Shown: positions 1-14,000, numbered from the stretch's first letter. The stretch is DNA of 64,000 nucleotides from Blastomyces gilchristii SLH14081 (GCF_000003855.2 NW_003101659.1:151475-215474); one strand, 5' to 3'. A program made the numbers and translations. The notes: generated by a model from the sequence alone, not told the origin.

Positions 1-639
1 TGTCGAATGTTAGCATCTCTTCGTTGGGTGCATCAACCTCCTCAGTGGACCCATTCGCATTATACTTCGTCCATCCACTCCTTCTGATCCATTTTTTCGG
101 TGCAGGTGGGAGATTGATCTTTGCATATTGTTTGGCGTTTGTCAGGTAAGGTTCTGAAGAATCCATCCCTAATTTGTAAAAGTGCTCGTCCATAGTTTGG
201 CCTTTGAGGGGAGGTATATCGAAGGCAATTGGATGCGAGCCATCCTGAGTTTTCCCAAGTAAATCGTGGCGAGAAAGATGATCCTTTGAAAGTTCAATCA
301 ATTCCGAGTTAGGGGGGGTGGGTTCCCGCAGGAAAATTTGCGAATGGACATGGCTGCTTAACTGCTGGACTCCGATTTCATTAAATCGGGCAGTAGAGGG
401 AACTAGACATATATGTGATGAGCGGGCTACGCATTCTTTGAGCGCAAGGATCGTGTAAACTTACCTGCCAGTGTTTTTAGCCTTCCACCCTCACCAGGCG
501 ATTCAGTCACCGCAGTTGTATACCATCGTAAGTCCAACCGTTGCTGTTTGGGCTGCCGGCTTGTTCCTACTGATAGACGGAGAGGCCGCGAGGATGTCCG
601 GAGTACGCCTCTCGAAGTAGCGCATAACGACAGGAGCAT
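1..639 (-). CDS. MIP1: Mitochondrial DNA polymerase gamma catalytic subunit, 5' part
   Basis: Partial gene cut by the window edge. Exon 1 is 465-639 (ATG at 639), exon 2 runs from 402 off the left end, and the 61-nt intron is GTAAGT...CTAG. The first 35-40 residues are Arg/Ser/Leu-rich without acidic residues, a matrix-targeting presequence. Exon 2 then reads like the N-terminus of fungal Mip1: FNEIGVQQLS near the start, LSRHDLLGK, the PPLKGQTMDEHFYKLG block and PAPKKW. Family knowledge: Mip1 is the family A polymerase that replicates mtDNA in the matrix; the exonuclease and polymerase domains lie outside this window. It is divergent from the RING gene that starts at 1710. The identification rests on recognised family sequence, not a search. 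Confidence 0.88.
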
Positions 640-1709
640 CCTTACGCGATGAAAAGAGCTTCAATTACAATAACATGGCGCGCTCAGAAACTTCAAACCC
701 GCCATAAAACCCGCATTATTAGTTTGAGCTATGGGATGGATTGCGGAAGTAATTAGGACATTGTATCCCAGATTCTCTTGAGCACTTGGCGCGATCCTGA
801 CGGAATAACTATTCTCCCGGTATCTTGCCATACCATAACTACGGAGTACCATAGAGCGTAGTTTAGGTATTTTGCGACTAATCCCTATTTGGAGTTCGGA
901 ATAACAATGTTCCATGATACGGGCAATCAACCTCCTCCCAAGCGCGGATATCAGTCCTATCCACAGCTTCATCTCTGAGCCTTTTTCATTAGAAGTTATT
1001 TTCTCTTGATTGGCTTCTCTGCCTAATTTTACCACACTCCCTGGCCTAACCGTCTCTACTTCTTCTATCAACCATTCCCCGGAACCCGAAAACAACTATC
1101 TTTCCTCACTCGCTTCTACCGCCTCTCCTTCTCCCGCTATCTATCAGCTTCCTCCAAGCCAATCTCCAACTCACCTCAGAGCCCACCGCCAAGTTCTCCT
1201 TTGGCTACTCTCGAGTATCTGAAGCCGCCAGAACGCCCAAGCTCCAGATATTCGGTTTTGCGTTTTTTCTGGAATGCCTCGACCTACGTCTTAAACTTTA
1301 GCGAGCTTTCCCGCATCAGCTGTAACTATTTACATCTAACTTTACCGATCGAATCACCAGTACTGACGAATTCTCTTTTCAGATACACGTTTACACAGTA
1401 GAACCCGAGATTTCTCGTGCCGTTGCAGTTAATTTACTTTGGTCGCTACCTCTAGCTCTATTCGCTCTTCTCGTCTTCAACCCACCATACGATTGGTCGA
1501 CTCTCCATCTTTGTTCACATCCTGTAGTAAATTTGTATAGGTGGAGATCTCAAGGATTTCAAAGCTATTCATAGTTTTAAAAACAAAGTACATGCATGGT
1601 CAGCTTTTCCATATTCGCCTCACAACCGGAATTTTATTCACCAAGCAACGCCACCACTGGCGTTTCTCATTAACCGCCATACATTTCACACTATCTTTCT
1701 CCCTTACCC
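640..1709. other. Divergent intergenic region between MIP1 and the RING gene; possible small membrane-protein exons
   Basis: This 1.07-kb stretch separates two divergent genes. On the + strand, 1050-1300 and about 1345-1560 stay open in coding-like frames. The second carries a convincing hydrophobic segment (SRAVAVNLLWSLPLALFALL), preceded by a good acceptor (TTTTCAG, 1389-1395). I could not find an ATG or a normal donor that joins the two, so no gene is called. A minus-strand frame over about 664-973 is also open but resembles nothing known. Confidence 0.25.
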
Positions 1710-2395
1710 ATGAATAACGATTCTTTTGTTGATCTTACCATCTCTTCGCCGCCATTATCAGTGGAGCAAAGTTCGTCGAACATGTTTGTTCATCGAGCAA
1801 GAAGTCAACGGCCGTTAGATATCACGGCCGGCGCTCCAGCACCCAAAAGACGACGAGTTGACAATTCTTCTGCTGCTGGGCCTTCGTCACATCCGGCACG
1901 GTATCAGAGGCAAATAAACAGTTTGGATGACGACCCAGATATCGAGTCGATTGATCTCACGGAGGTAAACGACAGAGTATCGCTTGCCAAGGTCCTCTCG
2001 AAACAGCGTGAGGATGCGGTAAAGGCACAAAGTACAGCTGGTGGTGTCATGGGCCGGTCGACCCTGACGGCGTATAAGTGTCCTGTGTGTATGGATACTT
2101 GTACTGACGCCACATCTACTATTTGTGGTATGTACCTAGTCCTTGACTCAGTCAATATTCAGTTGATTAGCCAAGTCTAATATGCTTTTTACTTTTAGGC
2201 CATCTCTTCTGTCACAAATGTATCATCGACACACTTCGATTTGGCGAAGAAAGAAGTATGCATGATGGAAATGGTAAGGCACCCCGTGGCAGATGTCCCG
2301 TCTGTCGTCAAGCACTCTCGCGAGTGGATACATATGGACCAAAACGGAACCTTGTTCCGCTCCAATTAAATCTTTCGACAAGGAAAAGGACCTGA
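1710..2395 (+). CDS. RING-type SUMO-targeted E3 ubiquitin ligase, Slx8-like
   Basis: Exon 1 is 1710-2127 and exon 2 is 2199-2395, with a 71-nt intron (GTATGT...TTTTAG), giving 204 aa. The C-terminal RING reads CPVC...CGHLFCHKC...CPVCR, with the intron falling inside the finger between ICG and HLF. The N-terminal half is disordered and Ser/Pro/Arg-rich. It holds two hydrophobic-acidic stretches, FVDLTIS (residues 6-12) and SIDLTEV (near 80), that match SUMO-interacting motifs. SIM plus C-terminal RING is the layout of Slx8/Rfp/RNF4 ligases, which ubiquitinate polySUMO-conjugated nuclear proteins during DNA repair. Slx8 identity is inferred from architecture; another small RING ligase is possible. 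It converges on the CofD-family gene. Confidence 0.72.
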
Positions 2396-2788
2396 AATCC
2401 AACAGTGGAGCACTCCTTTTAAATGATTAAATAGCATAGCGGAATGAAGGGTTGGGTCCCTTGGATTTGCATAATGTGGCGGCGTTTAGGTCTGGATAGT
2501 CAAGGGCATAGGCTACAAGGGGCGTCTGCATGCTTCTTTATATTGCGTTGTTTGTATTTTTTATTTAAATTTTTTGGTTTTGTTTTTTAGATACCAGGCC
2601 AGGTGCGTTTCGGAAGCTATCCGGTATGTTCTTATCGGACTGTTTGCCAAGTTCATCCGCAGTTCTCTCCCCTGCTGCTGCAAGACCAAACAGATATGAT
2701 ATCGAAGCAGTGTAGCAAAGGCACAGGTTACAATCAACGCCTGCCCGTTCAGAAACAGTAAACAAACATAGAAACACATAAACCCAAT
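2396..2788. other. Convergent 3' region
   Basis: Holds the 3' ends of the RING gene and the CofD-family gene. AT-rich with T-runs near 2550-2590; I see no gene here. Confidence 0.6.
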
Positions 2789-4426
2789 TTACAAGGTGCC
2801 ATGGTTTCCTTTGACATCCAGCTTGCCGACACCTCCCAATGGCTCCAATGTATTCCGCCTACTCCTAGCAGCACCCAGCCCCCCTCTAGCTATCGCATCG
2901 CCTTTCTTACCCAGTACAACTTCCAAAGCCTGTGTAAGAGCTGTTGGGTCATATCGCATCCCCACCACCACGCCTGATTCATTCTCCACCTTCCTTCCAT
3001 ACAACCGCACACATTCAATCCCCATCCCAGCTAAACGTTCGCGGTCTACGCGTGGCGTGCCAGGACCCTCAAGATGTAATACGTGAGTAACGTATGATGT
3101 ATACGGAAGCGAAACGGTTGGCAGGCGATCCACAGAATTCTCAACCCTTTTATCTTCACTTAAAAGCGGCAAATGATGATGCTGCCGGCCACGACTCTCT
3201 TCGCCAGCACGCACAATGGCTTCAATAAAATCTAGTGCGGTGAAAGGTTGGTGTGCCGGGCCAGTCTCACGGTCGATGGATCCGTTCAGGATCAGGATCT
3301 TTTGGCGCGCACTGCTGTTAGCAATGGCCTTTCCCACACCCCTGAGAATTATGCAGGGTATTATAGACGTATAGAGGGACCCGATGCTGTATATTATAGC
3401 TTGTGATGAATTTAATGCATCTAAAACGCGGGGGTTGGCTGGGGGTCTGATCTCTTGGCCATATGGGTTTATGTACCAAAGCCGGGAGATGCGGCAGGGG
3501 AGGTCTTCCGTCCCGGTTTTGTTGAAAGTGATATTCTTGTTGCGCAGCGTAGGCAGGGAGCCTGGTAGGTGGCTTTCCTCGTATGGGAGGTCATCGGAGT
3601 CGGAGCAAGCGTCGTCACCATCGGCAAGGAGCAGGCTGGGCCTTCTGAGTGATGGGATTGGTTGGATGGCTGTTGCTTCGCTTGGATGTGAAATGCTGTT
3701 TTGGCCAACGATGACTGAGCCATCGACTAGGGAGGCCGATATGTGATGAGAAAACGTGGAGTTTATAGCGGGTATCACACGGACATCGTCCGTCGGGACT
3801 GAGCAGATACTTCCCAGCAGGTATATGGCACTCTCAAGGCTGCCACTGAATAGCCGAGCGCCTGTCAGGAACAGATTACCAACACTGGCAGAGGTGAAGT
3901 CAAAGGTGGAAGATGGTGGCCTTGCGCGCTTGAGGATTTCCAGATTGAGGAGATTGAGAAAGGAACGGATTAGTTCTCTCTTTGCTGGGGAGATAGTCTT
4001 CCACAGCGGTGAAGTCCCTTCGACTATGGAATACCATTCAGCATGTGCGGTGCTCGCTGATGGGGCTAAACGATGATTGAATAGGGTTTTAATTGCTGCC
4101 CTCTCAGAATGTGGAGAGCAATCAGGAATTAGACGGACGAGTCTACCTATTGGTCTTTATTTAGCACGGGCTTCAATTCTATTCCAATAGTTGTGTATAA
4201 ATAAATGGCAAATGATTTGAGGAGAAAGTAACTTACTCCGTACATCACCAATCCCAGGCCCACCAAACACTCGAATCAACTCGGAAGAAGAGCCACCATT
4301 GTCACTAATGGGTATTATATAGCTTAATGGGCAGTCCTTACTTGCGCGGACTGCACCGAAAACATCTACAAGGCTATTTGCCCCGCTTCCGCCAGAAAAT
4401 ACGACAATGCCCCTTAGTGTCGACAT
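2789..4426 (-). CDS. CofD/YvcK-family (UPF0052) protein
   Basis: Exon 1 is 4237-4426 and exon 2 is 2789-4146 (90-nt intron, GTAAGT...AATAG), giving 515 aa. The N-terminus has the Rossmann-type nucleotide loop FSGGSGANSL, followed by PISDNGGSSSEL and GPGIGDVRSRL, the fingerprint of the CofD/YvcK fold. Later blocks include SVGNLFLTGARLF, VIPAINSTFSHHISA with LVDGSVIVGQ, and the segment around IIYSIGSLYTSIIP, which matches the family's GPGSLFTSIIP block with IYSIG in place of YGPG. In bacteria YvcK binds UDP-GlcNAc and affects carbon use and cell shape, while CofD transfers 2-phospholactate. The fungal members have no settled role, so no substrate is assigned. The segment around residues 200-260 is low-complexity and less conserved. 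Confidence 0.82.
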
Positions 4427-5068
4427 TTTTTATATCCTCGGTCAGAGCCGCACCCAGTTATGATGCAACTCAGGTTTTAAAGTCGAAAGACTAATAGAGG
4501 AGAAGAAGAGAAATAGATTATGGCACCATGTTGGAGATATTTAAGGTCAAAGAAAGAAAGGGGCAAAAAAGCCAGATAGCAAAACTCTCTGATGAATACC
4601 TAGTCAAAACTCAAGTTTAAGGGGTTTTAGGATGTCTCACTTGAACGAGACACGCCAAAAGTGATCCAGTTTCTTATTCATGAATTCCAGCAGAATGAGA
4701 GGGGAAAAAATGAACACGATTGAGCTGGAACGGTGAACAGGGACGGGAGATACAAGACTAACGTTACACAGCCGAAGCTTTAACGAGTAGTTATTTAACT
4801 ACGGGAAACGAAATGTACGAGAAACGAAATACGATCACCAGAACCAGTGAGAGGGATATAAATATTAATATATTCTATACATTAAAAAGGCTCCTGCGCA
4901 TGAATACGGTAAATTGCTTAAAGTTATGTACTTGGCATAAATCTACTATACATGTGCACTTCAGATTTACCGATATATATTGCCAGGAAGAGCACATCCA
5001 ACCTACAAGATAGGTTCCAAGAATCTCTCATGCACCAGAATATTTTCCAGTAAAATTGCCGCAGCGAT
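4427..5068. other. Intergenic region between TEL1 3' end and CofD-family promoter
   Basis: About 640 bp containing the TEL1 3' UTR and the upstream region of the minus-strand CofD-family gene. I see no coding frame that looks real. Confidence 0.55.
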
Positions 5069-8000
5069 CTAAGCATATGCAGCCCAACCTAAGTGGAAGT
5101 CATAGGATGTGAGTTAGTATTTTGACAACAGACATTACCCATCCAGGGAATGACTAACCGCAGTACAGAACAGCAAGATTCCGGTCATCTGTCGCCTGTT
5201 GAATCAACTCATTGACAGTGGCAGCTACACTAAGTGTTTTCCCAAGCTTCTTTGCGACTACTGTCAAGGCTCGGTCAGCCTCGCTAGGTTCATTAGGGTT
5301 CTTGCTTTTGCCGCTTTCGCTGGCCTGAGTTGCACCCCCAGCGGCTTCTTGCATGTCTTGCATTTTCTTGATACGCAGCGGAGACAACGACCAACTGTAA
5401 AGCGGGTCATAGCGAAGGACGTCTAGAATCGTCATGATACTATACGACTCTCGGCGTAGAGCCTCAAAAGTGAATTCACAGCAGCGTCTAAATACCCCCT
5501 CCGTTTTGGTAATGCCCATACCATCGACGAGATCACGAGTCAAACGGAACGGCACCGCTTCCGGCACTGGCAGCACGCGTCCTTGCTCAAAGGCCACTCC
5601 TAGATCGATATGAACCACTTCGCCTGTTTTCTCATCCAGCAGGATATTATGACCATGCCTATCACCCAAGCCGAGCACATGGCCTAGCATGGAAATCGCC
5701 GCCGTGCTTCGTGTGTATGCTAACCGTTTGCTGAACCAGTCGTCGGGCTCTTTGAACCGTTCCATAAAAAAGAATCTCATGACCGGGTTGAAATGCTTTG
5801 TTACTTCACGGAAAACCTTTATTCGATGCTCCAACGATCTTGGCTGCGCATCGCTGATAGCCTTTCGACAGGCATTGGGTTTCATATCTTTGGGAAAGTG
5901 CCTCTGATGGGCGGGCATTAGATAGTCGGTTAAGGGAATTGTGTTTTGCACAAATTCGATGATTCCCGCATTCGCAGTTAGAGGCAATACTTTATATGTT
6001 CTGATGCCCAAGTTACGCTGTTGGGTAGCTCTATGCTCTCGCAGCAAATTGCTGACTTGTTCAAAGACTTGTTCCATAATGGCATCTTGCCGCAGGTCAT
6101 CATTTCCTCCTTTAAACTGGACGTATGTCAATAAGATATCCACAAAGATAGTAGGTTATCCTAACTTACGAGTTGCTTATATTGAAGCCCGTCTGAAGCG
6201 ATAGCAGTGACGATTTTGGGAGCACTGATGCCTGATGCGACCGTGAATTCCGGGAGATACCGCACAATACGGGGTACGTGGCTGTAATTTGAATCAATCT
6301 GGAGATCAATTTTCATGGTAGGTGGTGGAATATGCTGTCTCTTGACGTCCTGTTCCAATTTTTGTCCAGTGATCGATTTTCTAAGTGCAACTTTTGAACC
6401 GCTCTTGAGTCCGTTGTCTAACCCGTCCGTTGCAAACCTTACATAGCCGACACATGCGTTGTGCAGAGTGAACCACGTATCACGTACCTTAGGATCGCTT
6501 TTCAGCCTATCGACTAAGTTATTAGCGGCTCGACTTCGTGAATTAGACATATGGTCTCTGCCACGTGCGGATTTGCTGCTGGAAAATAATTGATACATTC
6601 CGTGGTATGGATGCTCCATGCAAATCCGAAGAATGAGCGTTCCCAACAGTGGCTGGAAACTATCCTCAACATCGAGCAGGCGTGACGACAGCTGATTAAT
6701 CAATGACACAAACTTTCGACTCGGGACAGTGTTAATATATTTTGCGACAGCTGCATTGGCTGCTTCGCTCTCCGAATTGTCCAGCCAGAGAGCGCAGAAT
6801 CGTAGGACGTTGTTCTTGAACGTATCGGAAGCCCTCAAAGCAAGGAGATATTTTTCCAGGCACTGGCGAAGGAAAGATACCCGACTCTCTTTCAGCCTCT
6901 GGTACTCTTTGTCGTCCAGTTCAAACCATTGTTTCGCTCTGACTCTATGTATTAGGAGTTGATCTCTCTCTTTGCCTTTAGCCGATTCCATCATTTGCTC
7001 TAGGTCTAGCACTTCCTTCTCCTTTCGGTGGCGGATTTGTTCAATTCTTCTAAAATCTTCTAGGCCGTCTGGGTTCTGCAACTGTTGGTCACAGAAAACT
7101 GCAAATTCATGGAATACCCGCCCTGCCTCCTCCCCTTCAGATCTACCTTTTAGTTCCTTTATGGCGGGGAAAAGGTACTCCTGCATAATCGTATCCGGTT
7201 TTTGTAACCTAGCTTCCGCAACATGGCGACCCTAACAAAAGTCAGCTTAAAAGTCCCTCCCTCATGTGAATACGCTCTGTTACGTACTAGACTAGCCAAA
7301 ACCTCTGCCTTGTTCACCGGAATAGATTGTGTCTGGAGGTTGTTTTGCTTGTTGAGCTGTTGTAACATTTGAATTGATGTTGTCATCTCCCCCTGGTCCC
7401 AAAGTACATTGGCCAAATCAAATGTTGCTGCAGCGTCAATGAATACGCCGAGATCAGCACAAGGCTTAATTAGTTTCGAAAGCCATATCGCAGATTTTAA
7501 CGATGCTTGGTGTTCATCATGTTCTCTACTTATCCTTAGGGATGCTCGGATAGCCTTAACCTCCAATAATTTAGCATCATGGGAACTCAGATTAAGCATA
7601 GACTTTATGTGAGGTTGTCGACTGATCAATGAGAACAAGGCTTCATGGCTCGAGAGAATCAGGCTTATATCCCGGAAACTAATGTACATCTCGTGAGTTA
7701 TCGTAACATATAAGATATAGGAAATGGATAACACACGAACCTCTCAAACTTCAGCCACGATCCCCTCGCTTGTATTCTTTCCCATGCATCCTGTAACTGA
7801 TCCGGATTTTGCGAACACATAACCTCATCTATTTCAGCCAATATACCCATCGCTCTCATCCTAGTACGCAGCTCAAAGTGGGATTGATTCTCTTCAAAAT
7901 GGCCAAGAACCTCTGAGAAACAATTGTCCAAAATTCGGCCGACCTGCAGTTTGTCGTCTGACGAGTTCAGGCTTTGCAGGGCTTTGAATATATTGCCAGC

Positions 8001-11000
8001 GGCGGAGGTTGAGGTAGAGGGCACTGGAATATCCCACTGTTGGAGGTAAAGAGACGTTGAAAGCATGCTCTCAAAGACTTCAGCCCTCTTCCCGTTACTG
8101 GTAGGGGCAGTAAACATTGCACTTGCAACACCTTGGAAATTTGTGGCATTTAGAGCTTGTATAAGACCAAGGGAGTTTGTCTCTCCTATGGCGCTGGAGA
8201 GCTTCATCTCAGCCTCGTAGTTGGCACTTTGGAATGAAAGATTTTTGAATCCAACCCCAGCGCTTTCATGCTGGAGCTTTTCAAGGACGGAATCCAGAGA
8301 GGCACTCTGTTGAATACCGTAGAATAGATCAGGGTCTTCGATATTTTTGAAGATATCATGAAGGAGCAATAATGAGTCAGGCGATTTCGAAACCGCTGAC
8401 CGTCGAGTTGACGCAGTTCGCGAGAAATGAATTTCTACGAAAAGGAGTGAGGTTTTATACATTTGGCACTGCGTTGCTGCATGTGCAGCTTCCAGGTAAT
8501 CAATGTCAAGCCAGGCGTCTCGTTGATTCATGGTCTGCTCTTGAGGCAGCTTTTGGTGCCTTAGATATAGAATACAGTGAATTATAAGCCGAATGTGTGG
8601 AAACGTGGTATCACGGACTTCACGGAATGCTTGCCGGAATACTGCGGAGGCAGTTTGACGAACAGGTCGTTTGCCTTCATACTCGGAGAGTAGCATGTCA
8701 TGTAGAATATATGGTAGAAGCTTCGTCGCAAGTGCTGGTATCTCATAAAGAACTTTTGGTAACGAACCAATTATAGAGTCGGTGGCTTCTTGGACCGTTA
8801 AGCAGAGAGTGACATCACGAGCCCACTCATCAGCGGATACATTGGGAATCCAGCGAATATCATGATCGAATTGGGCCTTCTGGAAAGGAGTCAAAGACAG
8901 CTTCGGGCATAGATATGGTGTCCAGGTAAGCGCCTTAACGAGTGAACTAGGAATGGCTGATCCGCATTCTCCGAGCTCGGGATCCGAAGGGAGTCTGGTG
9001 AGAATGTTCTGCAAGGCTCGCTCAGCCAGTCCAATATCCCGACGACTATTTGAAAGCAACGAATTACAAAGCATACGGATAATAGAATATTTGGATGTGA
9101 ATCTAATGCGTTCGGGGATATCATCGGAGGAAGATGATCGCGTTTCTTTGAGCATGGAGCCATTGATCACTCCTGTCGATGCATACGCCCGGCCTAATAC
9201 ACGGGCGGCCCAGAGGCGATAACCGGAACCGTGATCTTGATGCTGGATAGTGTTCCAAACAGTCATCGCGTTTCCTGCGGCAATCTGATCTTCCCCCAAA
9301 ATATCATCCCGGAAGTTGGTTGGTCTCTGGAACTTCTTGCAGATAAGAGAAAACACCAAATCAGTCGCTGAAGCACTTAGTAATCTCTCGTCGGCCGCAC
9401 TATCTTGCAAAAGGCTTGCTAAAAGTTCACCTTCGTGTGTTCCTTTTGAAGCGCATCCAACTAAATTGATGCGCTGAGATGATCGCACAATATTTCGGAA
9501 CGACTTCTCCGATTCCTTGCCAAGCTTTGGAGATTCATATTGGTCCAAAAATTTCGCAAACCAGTCGTGGAAAATCTGCGCCTTCGACAGGGATGACCGG
9601 AAATGCATTTCTTGAGTAGTGCTCTCCTGAGAAGAGGACAGAAGCCCCCGAAGTGAGGCAAGAGTCGAGACGCCAAGCCCCGCCATGAAGGAGGGATTTT
9701 CCAGTAGATATGGTCTGCCTTTATCGACGAGGTACCAGAAAAGCCCAACCGCATCTTCCGAACAATGAAAGTGGGAAAGAAACGGCCTTAGGAAATGTAG
9801 CAACATTTCGAGCGGATATTCTTCCAGAACCACAGACCCAGCGATGCAGATAAGAATTTTGAGCTTCCGGATCACAGCGCATGCATGGAGTGAGCCCAGG
9901 GACGGATGAATGGATTCTATCAATGTCCTCGCGACAAAACAAACCAAAGCGGGTGTCCACATTGTCTCGAGATCATATCCGGTCCGCGCACATAGGAAGT
10001 CGATCTCATCGAGAAGGTATTTTGCTCGGAAAGATGGTTGCTGGCTGGCTGGCAGAACGGCCATCGATACACTTCTTCTCGCAATGTCTTTCCAGATATC
10101 TAGAGCGTATTTGAAGGGAGGACGCCTTTCAAAGCCTTTTCCCATATGTTCTGTTTGATCCACGCATTTGAAAAATACGGCAATTGTTTCGGGGAAATAT
10201 CTTTCCAGTAAAGAACCAAATTTTTCAGTTCCTAGAATCTTCTTGATGCGGCCCTGGGTCCCTTTGGGCTGGCTGTCCTGCGAAGGTGGAATGCTGATGT
10301 CGCGTGCAATGCAGTACGCCTCAGCTTTATAAAAGCAGTCCTCCAGCAATTCTTGGAATGGCACGCTCAAACAAGTGGAAATCTCTGTCATCTCATCATC
10401 CTTGCCACGCATCACAATTTGGGCTACAACTTCGTCCTGGACGTCTATTAGTAAGTCGTTGAGCGTCTGATAACCAAATATGGTAAACGGAATTGATCCC
10501 AAAGATTCTGTTTCCAGCCACGTGTATATCATCTGAGAGGCAAATAGCCAAAAAATTTCTTTGGGGTCGTTGAGGCCGAGAGAGCGTGTGATCTCCTGTA
10601 GACAGGCTTTCGCATATGGTGCCGACTTAGGAAGTTGCCCTGGGGTCTCAAATATGTGATATATTCCACGGCGCAGGAGGGTATGCCATCTGGACGCTAG
10701 TTGTGCTAGGATATATAGGCGTAAAGCAATGCCCTCGTTCCAGTCAGGGTCACGGGGGAGGTTTTCCAGAATATCATCAAAGATAGCATCATGTTCTTTG
10801 AGGATAAACCGGTCGAACACTGACGGAATAACCTTGGACAAGTGGAATTTCACAGTTAGATCCCCGTCGTGCAAGATCTTGAAAAGGATTGTACGAGGTG
10901 AGGGCCGCGAGTTGTCCCTTGGATACAATGGGTCAGCTCGGAGGACACGCTCCATCAACGTAGCAATCCTTATCAGGACTCTAGGAGACCCCAGTCTTTC

Positions 11001-14000
11001 TTCAACTATTAACGCATACCAGCTGTAAAGATCAAGAGCACATTCATAAAGGTCGTCCCCCTCATCGGCAATCCAATGATCAATAAGAGCCGTCGAAAGT
11101 TCAATACAGATGGACAAAGCGGCTTCACACATCTTAAACTCATAAGACCGCAGAATTGTTTCCCCGAAGAACACAAGCAAACTACAGGCGTCATATCTAG
11201 AAATATCAGGCCAGCTGCCAAGAAGAAGTGCCAAATTAGGTCGACAGGCCAGAATATCTACCGTGTCAAGCGACGTGATATGGCCAACTAAGCTCTCATT
11301 CGTAGGGACTTCGGAGCTTTTGCTTGTGCCAGCGAGGTGATATAATATATGTAGGTGTGTTGCAGTTGCGCGTCGAACTGAATTCTGATCCTCATAAGCA
11401 GGGGTATCTTCTCTGTCGAATTTCGGAAAGAAATCGCCATCTCTTGTGTGGCTTTCTTGAGGTGAAAATTGATCATCGAGATCCATTGGGTCAGCTGCGC
11501 AATGAGACGAGTCGCGCTCCGCACCCTTGTGATGATTTAAGACGGCAATAAATTCGGGAGCGATCAGTCGTACCGCTCTCAAAACCGGATCGCTAGTGTC
11601 AATCTCCAGCTTCAAAGGCAGAATGATCGGAGCCAGAATATCCAAGCAGGCATGAAGAAATTCCACCTCTTTCCTGGAGAAAAAATTGCAGAGGTTTATC
11701 CACAACTTTTTAGTACACTTTTGTAGATGCTGACACCGTAATGACACAGGGAACGGAAGGGACTCAGTAAATATGGTGCTTGTGATGCAGAGGGATACTA
11801 GAATTTGAATTATTTCAATGGTAACGTGCTGGCGTTTATCATTGCTCAACTGGCTCCAAATTTGACTGAAATTGTCTATCTTCGTTTGAAGAAGCTCTAG
11901 AATAACTTGGTCATTAGGGTGTGGTTTCACCGAGAAGCCAATATAAGTAGGCTTTGAGGAAACGGCCGTGGCCTCATTCGCATGGCCTTCTCGGGGTGTG
12001 AGAAGCAGATACTCAATCAGCTCGTAATCCTGACGGAGCCTGAAGAAAGATGTTGAGATCCTGCAAAGCGGCCCTGGAAGAACAGGATGAGGAAAATCAA
12101 AAGACCTCCCAGTGCAACTCATCAAGAGATTGAGGAGTTCTAGGGGTCGTGCAAAAGTAGCAATTTGCATCGTATAGGCGCGGTCAGGTAAAGCCCCTAT
12201 TTCCTGTGTCAGCAAAATATATAATTCACCCGTTATAAAACTCACCAAACTTACAGCTATTTCTTATCCATGCGCATATTTGCTTTGACATGTCTTGGCT
12301 CTGTGCAGGATTGATCTTTGTTCGGAACTCTACCATCTTTGCCCACATAAGCAGCGCTGAGTCGGTCAAACCTGAGGGGCCGTTGATATCAACGGAAGAT
12401 GTCATGGATTCAGCTGTATCCACTACAATTGAGTAATCTAGTAGTTTAAAATGCAGTATTGCAGTCAGCAAATTACAGGCAGCTCTAGATGTTGTAGGAG
12501 AACCGAGTGCGCGAGAAGTCAGCTCCCAAGCCTGAGCCCACAAAGGTCGCAATTCCTGTGATGTAGCGGCACCGCAGCTAGCTATGCTGTGAACATACCG
12601 TCAGTATCCATGTTTATGTGGTCCTACCAGTCTGACGCACCTTGCAATTGCTATCATGGTCCATGACGCAGTAGAGCCGTTCTCGTCTAAAATATTTACA
12701 GTAAGCTGCTCTAGCGTTGTTAAGAGCTCTTCAGTCGCGGGCTCGCGGTCTGAGAAGATGAATGGAAGCAACTGCAGCGCGCATATTCTCGTTACTCCCG
12801 TAGAAGTAGAGGCTTCACGAACAATATCCGACCTCCTTGACAGGAGATGCTGTTTCTTTTTAGGTCTTTCGGTTGCTTGTGGCTCATTATCTAGAGTGAG
12901 GTACATATTGTCCAAAAGCGTCGAGAAACTAGAAATTGTTTGCAAAGTGGTCCAATTTTGCTCAGACTTAGGAACTCCCAGGCGCGGAGCCATTATCCTA
13001 ATGCCCATAGGTCGAGGAGTTGGGCTAAAAGTAAATACCAAATCATCCACTTGCATCAAGTCCTTTTCGGGTTGTCTCAAGTACTCTTGATACAGCTGCT
13101 CAGTTAGGCCTTGGAGTGATTCCACAAACGAATCTGGCGGAGATGAGAGACTATATTGAAGAAAAATAGGTCTCCCAAGCATCAGCGTTACCAGCATTTC
13201 ATCCTTCAGGATACCAGATTTCGTACGCCAGAATCGTTTGATTATCGGGATGATATCCAATAGAGCATCTCTAACAAGGGCAGTGTCATCCGTTATCGAC
13301 TTTGCGAGAACTGAATTGAATGCGCTAAATGCTGCATAAGGAGTCCTAGAGACGCTATTCTGCGACTCCAGATAGTCCAAAAGGCCATCGATCAGCTTTT
13401 TGGCATTATCAATGATAGGACTAGAAGGATAAGAGCATAGCAATTGAATGCAAGTCTCTAGCTCGTCACTATTTGTACTGGTCTCGGAACCGGAACTTTT
13501 ATTGCGTCGAAGAGCGCCTGGCTCCATCGAACTGGCACGACTGCCGGGGCCGCCCGGGCTCTCAGATGGAGGACGTGTACGATTTCGAATGCTCAGCTGG
13601 GTCCCCTGGTTGGGTTCTATGACACCAATAGCTTGAAAGCAAAAATCGACAACATGACACCAGACATCCTTGCTCAAGTGTTCCAAATGTGGTGGATACT
13701 GCAATATAGTCTTTATCACCTTTATGTAGTCTCCGCTAAGGGGTTCCCATAGTGCATCTCCCAGATTTTGGATCGCATCGGCGACATGGTAGAGCAAAGC
13801 CGTCACGGTTTTTGGGCGGATTTTATGTACACCCAGCTCAACGGTAGTTCGAAGGGCAGACGCACAATTTGTAAGCCTCGTTCCCGATGAAGATTTGGAG
13901 GTAGAAGGCTTCGCGCGCTTGTAGGTGGATTTCTCGGTAGATATGAATCGAAACAGGGTTTCGAAAATTTTGTGATATTCCTTATCAGTGAGGTGATTCC

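Noticed and set aside
664..1095. 435-bp open frame on the minus strand upstream of MIP1
   Set aside because: It begins with a non-ATG codon, has no motif or splice context, and overlaps the MIP1 promoter.
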